DNA from: Cupriavidus necator A5-1
GTDB lineage: Bacteria > Pseudomonadota > Gammaproteobacteria > Burkholderiales > Burkholderiaceae
NCBI RefSeq assembly: GCF_000744095.1
Contig: NZ_JQLI01000008.1
Coordinates: 3,100,001-3,164,000 of the forward strand
Reading direction: 5' to 3'
Length of the DNA stretch: 64,000 bases
In this document: piece after piece, positions 7,393 through 15,088 of the stretch
How the letters are laid out: every line of letters starts with the position of its first letter
Position numbering within the stretch: position 1 is the first letter of the stretch
Made by a program: the position numbers and the translations under genes
The notes under the pieces: model-generated
The model's database searches: none
Told to the model about the DNA's origin: nothing
What the model saw: only the letters and a program-made list of their open reading frames with translations

Positions 7393-7836
7393 ATGAACGA
7401 CCTAGATGCGAGGGAAGGCTTTGCCTTCGAATGCCACATTCGGGATTTTTACGCAGCAAACCTGAAGCGCTATAAACCAGGACATTTGGTTTCCCAACGG
7501 GAAGTAACGTATAAGACGAGCAGGATAAGAGCAGATCTGCGTACTGTGGATCAGCACGACGTTATCTTCGAATGGGAATTCAAAATTGAAGCCGATTACA
7601 GTTCGATTGGACAAATAATGGCGTATACGGCTCACGCCAAAGTTGAGTTCAATTTCAATAGAACGGTGCGCTCAGTTATCGCGGCGTTCGAGTTCCCGGA
7701 TGAAATTCGAATGGCAATTGAGGTGAATAACCTTGGAATTGAGATGGTCCGTTTACCGGGGGCGATAAGGAACGCAGGACACGTCCCATCTCTGTTGACC
7801 AACCCGGCAGTGCTTGAAATACCAAGTCTGAAATAA
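7393..7836 (+). CDS. Putative PD-(D/E)XK nuclease-like protein
   Basis: A 147-aa protein starting MNDLDAREGFAFEC. Residues about 45-80 read IRADLRTVDQHD, then IFEWEFKIEAD, then SSIGQIMAYTA. This D...E-x-K...GQ..Y succession is the pattern of PD-(D/E)XK endonuclease folds, where the Asp, Glu and Lys bind metal and the Gln helps position it. No named family is recognised. The next gene starts 19 bp downstream on the same strand. It could be a restriction or homing nuclease, or simply a fold relative. Confidence 0.55.
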   Translation: MNDLDAREGFAFECHIRDFYAANLKRYKPGHLVSQREVTYKTSRIRADLRTVDQHDVIFEWEFKIEADYSSIGQIMAYTAHAKVEFNFNRTVRSVIAAFEFPDEIRMAIEVNNLGIEMVRLPGAIRNAGHVPSLLTNPAVLEIPSLK

Positions 7837-7855
7837 ATTTCGTGGAGTCTTAAAT

Positions 7856-9370
7856 ATGCTCAATATCCCACAAGTCAAGTCGAGCATCATCGAAAACGAT
7901 GAAATTTTCGCGGATCCTGATTATCAAGGCCTTAAAATCGTCCGTGCTCAAACAGATAAGGACGCGAATAAAGCCTATTATGATAATAAGTACGAGTTCC
8001 AACATCAACATGGCGACTACACTGTCGTCCGAGCCACGCTCTGCCGCAAGGGTTATGTCGCGACCGAAGTAGCGGAGAAGCAGAGGATTACCGTAATGAT
8101 CCATCCGTCGCTGAAGTTGTTCACCGAAATTGTCAAATACGATCCAGCAGAGCCGCCTAAAGAAAATTACTATGCGCTTGAAATGCTGGAAGCCCACAAG
8201 CTCACCCAGAGCGATTTTAAAGGGCAAAAGGCTGCCAACAAGGAGATGTTTAAAACATATATCCTCGAAGGTATTAGTGGGGTTCGCCCAATCTTTTTGC
8301 CGATAATCAGCGGTTGGCAATCGAAGGCGGTATTTTCAAAAACGGTTTTCGTTGCCTTTGATGAAGAAGATCCGAATGCAATGTACGGTACGCTGTACCT
8401 TCCCAAGTCGCCCGTAATGCAATCTGACGGGCAAACACAAACTGCGGCACTGTTTGCGGTGGCAAACACAGCAGATGCGATCGAAAAGAGTGCACTCGAT
8501 CGACTGTCCCTGACACTTGAAATCGAATTGAATGTCGATGCGCGCAAGGCCGGGCAAAGTTTTGCAGATCGGAATGGGCGTGGATCCAAGAAAAATCGAA
8601 ATCTCGTAATTGGCTTGAATACTGCTGAGCCGATTAGCGACCTGCGACTGCGTGCGACGAAGGATACAGTTTTCGAAAACCGCATCGCGGATGGGCGAAC
8701 GACCGGCACATCGGAAACGGCAACCACGAATATCGTAGACCTGAGCACGATGGAGCAAATGCTCCTCGGGGCACTTACCAACAATCGGTTCAAGCCCGAG
8801 CAACTGAAACATTACCACGTCGAACCTTTGTTACCATTCGCCCGTGAATTCACTGAGTTGCTCGATGAGGTTTTCGCGTCGCAATGGCCGGCCACAACAC
8901 CTCCCAAACAGGACACATTCCGGCGCCTATACGTTCATGGGTGGCCGTTCGCACTGAAAGCGATTGCATTTGCGTACTTTGAAAGTCGAGCGGACAAACT
9001 TACCCCCATCCTTGCCGCAATGACTGTTAAGAATGCGCTCAAATCTCAGGAGGTTGTGTTTGCGGAGGCCTTGGCGGCAGCTGAAAACCCAGAGAAAGAG
9101 CCGGTCATTTCATTTGAAGAACTTAAGAAGCGGTTGCTGGCTATCGACTGGCTCCGGTACCGCAGGCACTGGATTAATATTACCAATTCAAATGTTGACA
9201 AATCAGGCAACCGAAAGACGTTTGTGCTCAAGAGTACCGGCGAACGTAAGGTCGTGGGCTTGGCTCCAAATACAGCTGCGAACATCGCCACTGTGAAGAA
9301 TAAGATCATCTCTGATAAGTGGATCGAACTGACCGGAAGCGATGACGCGCCTATTGCCGTAAAGAAATAA
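7856..9370 (+). CDS. DGQHR-domain (DndB-like) protein
   Basis: A 504-aa protein starting after GTGGAG. Residues 191-195 are DGQTQ, a variant of the DGQHR motif, followed near 236-240 by FADRN, corresponding to the F-x-D-x-N segment of that family. DndB and relatives are linked to phosphorothioate DNA modification or defence, but no dndA/C/D/E genes are present. The C-terminal 130 residues are lysine-rich and may bind DNA. Pairing with an upstream nuclease-like gene suggests a two-gene functional unit. The family call is from motif pattern only. Confidence 0.6.
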   Translation: MLNIPQVKSSIIENDEIFADPDYQGLKIVRAQTDKDANKAYYDNKYEFQHQHGDYTVVRATLCRKGYVATEVAEKQRITVMIHPSLKLFTEIVKYDPAEPPKENYYALEMLEAHKLTQSDFKGQKAANKEMFKTYILEGISGVRPIFLPIISGWQSKAVFSKTVFVAFDEEDPNAMYGTLYLPKSPVMQSDGQTQTAALFAVANTADAIEKSALDRLSLTLEIELNVDARKAGQSFADRNGRGSKKNRNLVIGLNTAEPISDLRLRATKDTVFENRIADGRTTGTSETATTNIVDLSTMEQMLLGALTNNRFKPEQLKHYHVEPLLPFAREFTELLDEVFASQWPATTPPKQDTFRRLYVHGWPFALKAIAFAYFESRADKLTPILAAMTVKNALKSQEVVFAEALAAAENPEKEPVISFEELKKRLLAIDWLRYRRHWINITNSNVDKSGNRKTFVLKSTGERKVVGLAPNTAANIATVKNKIISDKWIELTGSDDAPIAVKK

Positions 9371-10072
9371 CGTTGGCGCTTTGCGCAGGTGCTCGAATAG
9401 ATGGCCGCCCCTCACCGGGGGGCATCTATTCAGCGTGCGATCACTTCCTCCAGCGACGTGCCAATGGCATCTATTTGGAGGGCAAGCGGGACGACAATGC
9501 TCACGTCGGTTTTCGCGCGTGAGCACGGATGCGCCGCCACTGCTGAAGGATCGCTCCCAGCGTCCGATTGCTGCACTGAAGCTGTCACATAAAGTGAGCC
9601 ATTTCGAATGACGGTAGTGGGTCGGCAAGAGCCTGTCGGGGGATCTAACTCCATCCATCCCTGATGTCCATACGTTGTACCTTGAGGTGTGCGCGTCCAT
9701 GGGCTGCACCTTACCGTTACCGGCCACGGCCGTCTACGAGCCGAACTACGAGGCCGGGCCCAAGTCCACGCGGTACAAAATCTGGCTGCCGGGAGAGCCG
9801 GCGTTTGGGATTGCCGGCTTGTGGAGGGATTGGCCGGATGGAACCTACTCGTTCACCATGCTGACGGTGAACGCGGACAAGCACCCGCTGATGAACCGGA
9901 TGCACGCCCCAGGCAAGGAGAAGCGGTCGGTCGTGATCGTGCCGCGCGGGGAATGGGATGACTGGCTGACATGCCGGGATCCGGAGCGGGCGCGCAGCTT
10001 CATGCAGCCCTATCCTGCTACGCTAATGGATGCCGCCCCAGCCCTGAGAAGTCCAATCAGAAAGGAAAATTA

Positions 10073-10537
10073 ATGAGCAAGCCAGTCATTCCCCATTACT
10101 CCCCATCGAAAACCGGATTTCTTGCTCTCCGAACAGCACAGGACTTGTTCGCGAAGGCGGAGCGAGACCTTGCGGCACTCGAATACAACCCACAAAGCGC
10201 GGACGCTGCCTTCAATTTCTTCGTCACTGCACACCACATCGCCGACTGGGCGGGAGCGTTGGATAGCCGCGATCAACACCCCCTCTTGAAGATATGCCGA
10301 CACATCGCAGATGGAGTCAAACACTTTGAGTTGACGGCAAAGCACCACAACCTAGTCTCGGGTGTTGTGGACGAGAGCTATGTTGACGATGGCTACTTTG
10401 AGCCAGGATATGTCGAGCAAGATGTGCACATCCTCCTGGAGCCAAACAATGGCCTCACCAATGCGGATAGGATTGATGTGCTGGAATTGGCCCGCCTAGT
10501 GATTGCCTTTTGGCGGCAAAGGCTCGGCGTTGTTTAG
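10073..10537 (+). CDS. Hypothetical protein (154 aa)
   Basis: The ATG overlaps the last base of the SRAP stop (TAATG), so the gene was co-transcribed with the SOS module before the insertion. The soluble protein starts MSKPVIPHYSPSKTGF. It has FFVTAHHIADWAGAL and a His-rich segment (KICRHIADGVKHFELTAKHH, residues about 70-90). No family recognised. A 185-bp stretch without a supported gene separates it from the next, opposite-strand gene. Confidence 0.6.
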   Translation: MSKPVIPHYSPSKTGFLALRTAQDLFAKAERDLAALEYNPQSADAAFNFFVTAHHIADWAGALDSRDQHPLLKICRHIADGVKHFELTAKHHNLVSGVVDESYVDDGYFEPGYVEQDVHILLEPNNGLTNADRIDVLELARLVIAFWRQRLGVV

Positions 10538-10722
10538 TCGGGTGGGACTGAGGGCTATCAGTCATCGCCCCCGTTCGATAGTTGGTTTGCCAGCCCTCCG
10601 CGCAATCCCGTCGGCTCCGCCTTTAACATCCGGTCCGCACTCGGCGTCGACATCTGCTTCACCTTGCCCACCAGTTGCTTGTTCGTGAGCGATCGGCGTG
10701 AAGATCGACTCGGGCGCGCTGG

Positions 10723-11145
10723 TCACTGCCCGAACGAGTGCAGCCGCGACTCGTCCAGACTGACGTAGCAGTGGTAGAACTTCTCGCCCGCGTAGCCCCC
10801 GTAGCTGTTCTTGCCATTGATCGCCAAGGTGTACCGCCGGCTCGTCCCTTGCGGACTGGGAAAGATGCCGCTGTAGAAGACGATGCCGATTTTCAGGCTG
10901 TCGGGGTCTTTGAAGTGACGCGGCGCATCGGCCAGGCACAGTGCCTTTCCCGGACCTTCATACGATGGGTCCACCTTCTCGACGGGCTGCGGCTTTTCCA
11001 GTGCGCCCCCTCTCCCGGCGCACGGCTGGTCTTGATATACGACGCGCCCACCGACCTCGCAGCGGTTGACCTGCGCCGACGCGCTGGCGGCCAGCAGCAA
11101 GGCTACCGCACTCGAACCCGCAATCTTTCGCACGTTTGACCCCAT
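10723..11145 (-). CDS. Secreted DUF4124-like protein
   Basis: A signal peptide (KIAGSSAVALLLAASASAQ, cut after about residue 25) is followed by NRCEVGGRVVYQDQPC, the start pattern of DUF4124-type periplasmic proteins. The rest of the 140-aa chain has LCLADAPRHFKDPDSLKIG and three further cysteines. It lies downstream of the lysis genes in late-operon orientation and could alter the envelope of the lysogen. Function unknown. Confidence 0.65.
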   Translation of the reverse strand: MGSNVRKIAGSSAVALLLAASASAQVNRCEVGGRVVYQDQPCAGRGGALEKPQPVEKVDPSYEGPGKALCLADAPRHFKDPDSLKIGIVFYSGIFPSPQGTSRRYTLAINGKNSYGGYAGEKFYHCYVSLDESRLHSFGQ

Positions 11146-11210
11146 TTTTGTTCTTTGAACGGCGAGCGTAGCAAAACCCCGGCGCGCGGCCGGGGCAAGG
11201 TCTTAGACCT

Positions 11211-11390
11211 CTACTCAGCGCCCGGCTCCGTCCACCAGTGCTCGACCTGACCTCGTGAAAAGCGGGCAACGACCCGTTCGTCGTCCGCCCTAATTACCAG
11301 TTCGGTGCCTTCTTCCGCAGCTTCGATCGCTGCGATTTCCTTCACGCGATCCTCATACTTCAGTTTCACATGCACAGTGACGCTTGCCAT
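11211..11390 (-). CDS. Small protein (59 aa), unknown
   Basis: ATG at 11390 behind GAAGAAGGATCGG opens a 59-codon frame beginning MASVTVHVKLKYEDRVKEIA and ending WWTEPGAE. It has a beta-alpha-beta-like, acidic composition without membrane segments, and codon use typical of the region. It sits between the secreted protein and the endolysin. Confidence 0.5.
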   Translation of the reverse strand: MASVTVHVKLKYEDRVKEIAAIEAAEEGTELVIRADDERVVARFSRGQVEHWWTEPGAE

Positions 11391-11464
11391 AGCCGATCCT
11401 TCTTCAAAGTTGTGCGCGGAGCACTCATGATACGCCTTTCCGCAGAGTGCACTTTAAGGCACTT

Positions 11465-12022
11465 TTAGATCAGCACAGCCTCTGCCTCGCGCCGCAGCAC
11501 CAAGCCGCGCAGCACGCGCCCGCCACCGCGGTTCCACTTCCGGATCTCAGCCGGCACGTCGGCCCACCGACCAGCGTTCACGCGCTTGCGCAGCGTGCTG
11601 GCCTTCAGGTTGCCCGCGCCGAGATTAAACGTCCAGTCGATGATCGCGGCCAGGCGCTCGGGCGTGTCGATGCCCTGGCATAGCTTCAGCACGGCCGGCA
11701 GGTAGACCGTGCGCACCATCCACAGCAGCATTTCCTCGGCCTGCTCCCGGGTGATCGGTGCGTCGCTCAGCGTGACCCGGCGCCCGTTAGGGTAGTAGGT
11801 CGCCCCATACCCGATCGACGGTACGCCTGCCGGGCACAGGTAGGGGCGCAGGTATAGCCCCTCGAAGCGCCGGGCCAGCGCAGCCGCCACCTCGATCGCA
11901 ACCGCGTTGAAGTCGCGCGGAGCCGGCACGGGTTCCGGTACCGGGGGTGGCAGGATGCCGGGCGGGGGCGCTGCGACGACCGACGGCTCGAACAGCGAGA
12001 GGAACCGGGTCAGCAGACTCAT
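11465..12022 (-). CDS. Phage endolysin, lysozyme-like (GH24)
   Basis: A 185-aa protein with a proline-rich linker (residues 18-36), then the lysozyme core RRFEGLYLRPYLCPAGVP followed by SIGYGAT. The Glu is the catalytic acid; at the T4-lysozyme Asp and Thr positions there are Cys and Ser. The later TFNLGAGNLKASTLRKRVN and RGLVLRREAEAVL match GH24 C-termini. It degrades peptidoglycan at lysis. No signal peptide is obvious, so release by the adjacent holin-like protein is likely. It overlaps that gene by 4 bp. Confidence 0.85.
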   Translation of the reverse strand: MSLLTRFLSLFEPSVVAAPPPGILPPPVPEPVPAPRDFNAVAIEVAAALARRFEGLYLRPYLCPAGVPSIGYGATYYPNGRRVTLSDAPITREQAEEMLLWMVRTVYLPAVLKLCQGIDTPERLAAIIDWTFNLGAGNLKASTLRKRVNAGRWADVPAEIRKWNRGGGRVLRGLVLRREAEAVLI

Positions 12023-12489
12023 ACCCGACCCCGGTTCGCAATGACGCGCACGGCAAAGAAGAAGCCGAGGATCACGCCGACCAGTTCACGATCCCATTCG
12101 CCCATCTTGAAGCCCTGCGCGTTCAGAGCGACGACCCAAAGGTAGATGGCAATCGAGGCGGCCAGGGGGCGAATGATGCCGTTCCACAGGTCGACGATGT
12201 AGATGCCGGACGGCTTCATGGATGCGGTGACAGCCTGACCCCAGGATGCCGCATCGAGGCGAGCGAGATCCGCTTCAGCCTGCACGTTGATCGTCTTCAC
12301 GCCGAGATCGGCCTGCAGCTTGATCGACGCCAGGTTGCGCTCGTGCGCTGCGGCGTCTAGCTCGCCCTGCAGCCGCATGCGCTCCAGTTCGTGCTTCTGC
12401 TCTTGATGAGCGGTCCACATCTGACTGATCTGTTCCCAAATCAGCCGGAAGGCTGAGCCGCCGAGAAAGGAAAGGATTGCGCTGAACAT
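12019..12489 (-). CDS. Holin-like/lysis-associated membrane protein
   Basis: The start at ATG 12489 (MFSAILSFLGG) is preferred over the longer frame because GGAGGAC precedes it. The 156-aa protein has a short N-terminal hydrophobic stretch, a long amphipathic coiled coil (residues about 20-75), and two C-terminal membrane segments (PLAASIAIYLWVVALN and LVGVILGFFFAVRVI). It overlaps the endolysin gene. Position and topology suggest a holin or pinholin, unproven. Confidence 0.6.
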   Translation of the reverse strand: MFSAILSFLGGSAFRLIWEQISQMWTAHQEQKHELERMRLQGELDAAAHERNLASIKLQADLGVKTINVQAEADLARLDAASWGQAVTASMKPSGIYIVDLWNGIIRPLAASIAIYLWVVALNAQGFKMGEWDRELVGVILGFFFAVRVIANRGRV

Positions 12490-12562
12490 GGTGTCCTCCG
12501 GTTGTTGTCCAGGTGACACCGTAAGTCTGGGCGGCGCGCTGTCGCCTGCGGACGAATTGCGC

Positions 12563-12793
12563 TTAGACGTCGATCACTTGAACAGGGAGAGAGGGGGCGG
12601 CACCCTCGATCACGCCGTCGCGCACGAACACTGTCGCGCCCTGCGACGTGGCGCCGCGGGCTTGCAACAGACCGCCGCCAGGCAGTTGGACGGTCGCCAC
12701 CCCGTTCGAGATGGAGAGGACGGTACCGACTTGGAGCGGCGGGTCGGGCAGCAGCCCGAGCAGTACCTTGTAGGGGTTACGCAGTAGCGACAT
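12563..12793 (-). CDS. Small phage structural-region protein (76 aa)
   Basis: Begins MSLLRNPYKVLLGLLPDP and contains a glycine-rich beta segment (GVATVQLPGGGLLQARG), which suggests a small beta-barrel protein. It overlaps the 3' end of the upstream tail gene by 17 bp. The pattern resembles small tail-associated proteins of siphophages, but no family is named. Confidence 0.55.
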   Translation of the reverse strand: MSLLRNPYKVLLGLLPDPPLQVGTVLSISNGVATVQLPGGGLLQARGATSQGATVFVRDGVIEGAAPSLPVQVIDV

Positions 12794-14687
12794 GGGTTTC
12801 CACTCCGATCGTCTGGAACACTTCGGGCATGCTCACGTCGACGCTGGTGCTGCGCACGATGCCGAGGCGCGTGAAGCCGCCATCGACGTACCGCACGAAC
12901 TTGCCCGGGGTGATCACGCCCGTCTCGGCCAGTACCGGCAGCCGCAGCGCGAGATGCGCCTGGCGCCCGGTGTCGCCGAGGACTGCCAGCCCGTGCTGAC
13001 GCGCGGCATCGACGTGCGTGATGAGCGCGTCGGTCACCATCGGGGCGAGGATGTCGCCAGCCGTGCCGCCGCGGGTCACCTGGCCGAGCACGCCCTGCCC
13101 CTCACCGCTGACGAACACGCGGTTGTAGCGGGGCCGCTCCAGCCACTCGATCGACTCGCGCGTCGTCACGTCGGCAGGGAGTTCGAAGTCCGGCGTAACC
13201 GAGCTCCAGTTCCACGGCGCCGTCGGGTAGCGCGCCAGCACGGTCAGCGCCTTCTGGCTCGGGTGCGGTTGGATATAGGCACCGGCCGCGCCCGCAATCT
13301 GGTTCAGCGCCGTGATGTAGGTGCCCTGATGCGACCAGGCGCCCGCCGGTACCAGCCAGTCGGTGAGCGCCCAGTTGACGGTCCAGCCGATGCTTGCCCC
13401 ATTGATGGTGAGCGCATCGTTCATCAGTTGCTGCGCCGTGCGCGCGGTCGAGTTGCTGAAGTTCTGCACAGGCGCGTACGGGGCGCCGAGGATGGCCGAT
13501 TTACCCTTGCCGCTCACACGGATGGCCGAGCGCCCGAACGTGCGATCACGGCTGATTTGCTCGGCCAGCACGCGGTAGCCAGTGCCGTTGATGACGGCCT
13601 CCAGTTCAACCGGCGTGCCATCAGATCCGGGCTCGATAGCGCCCAGTGTTTCTGGTGGCAGCGCCGCGTTGAATCCCCACGTCCAGGAGTCGGCGTCGAT
13701 GCTCAGTGAGAGCGAAAAGGTCGGGAGTTCGACATTGCCGTCAACGCGGCGCAGCATCACAGTGTTCAACACGATATAGACCCTCTTGACGGGAACGATG
13801 ACGGTTTCGCCAGGCTCCGGCGGCTTTTCCTCGTCACATTGATACTTGGCAAAATTCAGGCGGATGTCGTCGCCGGCGTAATCCAGCCACGGGCAAACGA
13901 AGTTCAGGTCCGTATCACCCTCGAACGGCGGAGTGAACGGCGGAACCACGATCTGCTCGTGACCATAGGCCGGGCGCTTAGCCTCCTGCCAAGGCACCTT
14001 AGTCGTGTGCGGGGCACGCCGACCCGGCTGGAAGTAGCCACTGATGCGGCGATAGACCGATTTGGCCTCCTGATGGCGCTCCTTCACCACGGGCTTGACC
14101 GGTCGGCCGTTCTCAAACGGCGAGACTTCCATCCGCTTCAGCGGCGCGGCCTCCTGCCAGCGGTTTCCGGCGCTGACCTTGATGTGCGGCGCGTACTCAA
14201 AAGGCGACTTCAGGGCGCGGTCAAGCGGCGCGGCCGCCTGGTACGGCAGCTTCGTGATGGCGCGCTGCCTGGCTGCCTGCTGCCAGTCCTGCAGTTTGCT
14301 TGCCTCCAGGCGGCGACCGTCCTGCCACGGCTCGGCGCGCACGGGCTTCAGGCTGATCGCGTTCTCGTAGCGCTGTGTCTTACCAGGCTTGAGGTGCGCC
14401 CCGTCCTGGTAGGCCGCGTTCGTGGCGTGGCTCGGCCCGCGGAACACGCGGTTGTCGTAGTTGGCCTGAACGTGCAGCGTCTGCGTTGTGTGCAGTGTCA
14501 TCGTCAGGGCAGCTTCGACCGGCTTGGCCTTCTCTGCCGTGACGGCAATCTGCAGCGTCGGCGCGTGCGTGGTTAGTTGAACCGCGATGATCGTCGGAAC
14601 GCCGTCGGGGTTCAGAGAGAAATTAAGGTCTACATGCCCGCCCGCAGGCGGGGTGTAAGCCTTATGAAAATTCAGATCGTTGCTCAC
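12777..14687 (-). CDS. Tail/baseplate protein with N-terminal repeats (636 aa)
   Basis: Residues about 60-240 contain a series of degenerate 19-21-residue units built around QDG, QEA or ENG followed by a hydrophobic residue (NAAYQDGAHLKPG, EPWQDGRRLEAS, SPFENGRPVKPV, RHQEAKSVYRR). The C-terminal 380 residues form a beta-rich structural domain with an IRVSGKGKSAIL segment that resembles phage tail hub domains. Genes on both sides overlap it. Probably part of the tail tip; exact role unknown. Confidence 0.6.
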   Translation of the reverse strand: MSNDLNFHKAYTPPAGGHVDLNFSLNPDGVPTIIAVQLTTHAPTLQIAVTAEKAKPVEAALTMTLHTTQTLHVQANYDNRVFRGPSHATNAAYQDGAHLKPGKTQRYENAISLKPVRAEPWQDGRRLEASKLQDWQQAARQRAITKLPYQAAAPLDRALKSPFEYAPHIKVSAGNRWQEAAPLKRMEVSPFENGRPVKPVVKERHQEAKSVYRRISGYFQPGRRAPHTTKVPWQEAKRPAYGHEQIVVPPFTPPFEGDTDLNFVCPWLDYAGDDIRLNFAKYQCDEEKPPEPGETVIVPVKRVYIVLNTVMLRRVDGNVELPTFSLSLSIDADSWTWGFNAALPPETLGAIEPGSDGTPVELEAVINGTGYRVLAEQISRDRTFGRSAIRVSGKGKSAILGAPYAPVQNFSNSTARTAQQLMNDALTINGASIGWTVNWALTDWLVPAGAWSHQGTYITALNQIAGAAGAYIQPHPSQKALTVLARYPTAPWNWSSVTPDFELPADVTTRESIEWLERPRYNRVFVSGEGQGVLGQVTRGGTAGDILAPMVTDALITHVDAARQHGLAVLGDTGRQAHLALRLPVLAETGVITPGKFVRYVDGGFTRLGIVRSTSVDVSMPEVFQTIGVETHVATA

Positions 14688-15088
14688 GCCTCAACCAGCG
14701 ATCCGACCGACATTGACACATCGCCGCCCTCATAGAGTTGGGTGGTAGGCTGCCCGTTTGAGGTCAACACTACTTCAGCGCCTACGTCCATATCAGCGAC
14801 GAATGTTCCGTCACTGGCGACGATCCGGCCCCAGGTAGCGTTACCCGTCTTCAGCGCCAGCTGCGACGCCCCGACCAAGATCGGCAGCGTCATGCCCGAG
14901 ATCGTGCCGGCCGACGGGTAGGCGAACGGCAGCGCCGCGAGCTTGACCTGCGTGGTTACCGCCGCGCCGGTGTCCGGCCGGGTGCCGCTATAGATGTTCA
15001 GCACGCCCGCCGCGCCACCGCCGTCGATGGCGGTGGTCAGTGCCTTCAGGCGGTTGGCGATCACCGTGGTCGAAAGGGCGAGCGTCAT
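14684..15088 (-). CDS. Tail protein (134 aa)
   Basis: Starts MTLALSTTVIANRLKAL, overlapping the upstream gene's stop by 4 bp and, at its other end, the 636-aa gene start. The beta-rich sequence GVLNIYSGTRPDTGAAV followed by LAFPY-like LAALPFAYPS looks like a small tail-fibre or tip domain. No enzyme motif is seen. The tight coupling places it in tail assembly. Confidence 0.55.
   Translation of the reverse strand: MTLALSTTVIANRLKALTTAIDGGGAAGVLNIYSGTRPDTGAAVTTQVKLAALPFAYPSAGTISGMTLPILVGASQLALKTGNATWGRIVASDGTFVADMDVGAEVVLTSNGQPTTQLYEGGDVSMSVGSLVEA

Larger units (their letters stand above)
6889..9725. mobile_element. 2.8-kb insertion carrying nuclease and DGQHR genes
   Basis: The insertion is delimited exactly by the broken SRAP frame and flanked by CCGGCC (6883-6888 and 9720-9725), a possible 6-bp target duplication. 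The ends are loosely inverted: TACCGGCGAGTTGC at the left against TAACGGTAAGGTGC read inward from the right, and CATGGAC follows in both. The two genes are clearly lower in GC than the phage. No transposase is recognised. The left flank 6889-7392 and right flank 9371-9719 hold no gene I can support; a GCCCC/GGGGGC hairpin lies just after the second gene, near 9410. Confidence 0.7.
6592..10073 (+). pseudogene. SRAP/YedK-type protein gene split by a 2.8-kb insertion
   Basis: The 5' part (6592-6888) starts after AGGAGG with MCTNYAP; Cys2 is the SRAP catalytic and abasic-site crosslinking residue. It continues through FATMNARSETV to CLVPA. The 3' part (9726-10073) resumes in frame with TAVYEPNYEAG, GIAGLW and the conserved His in MNRMHAP. 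Joining base 6888 to 9726 restores one continuous SRAP reading frame, and CCGGCC is present at both junctions. As found the gene makes only a truncated protein, so protection of abasic sites is presumably lost here. Confidence 0.85.

Noticed and set aside
7856..9370. Complete Dnd phosphorothioation system
   Set aside because: Only the DndB-like DGQHR protein is visible; no cysteine desulfurase, DndC, DndD or DndE nearby.
10558..10725. Minus-strand codon-like stretch reading LTNKQLVGKVKQMSTPSADR
   Set aside because: Looks like a gene's C-terminus but has no start and no upstream continuation; too weak to list.
12792..13709. Long plus-strand frame opposite the 636-aa tail gene (305 aa)
   Set aside because: Arg/His/Ala-rich antisense shadow of a well-supported minus gene; no ribosome site or domain.
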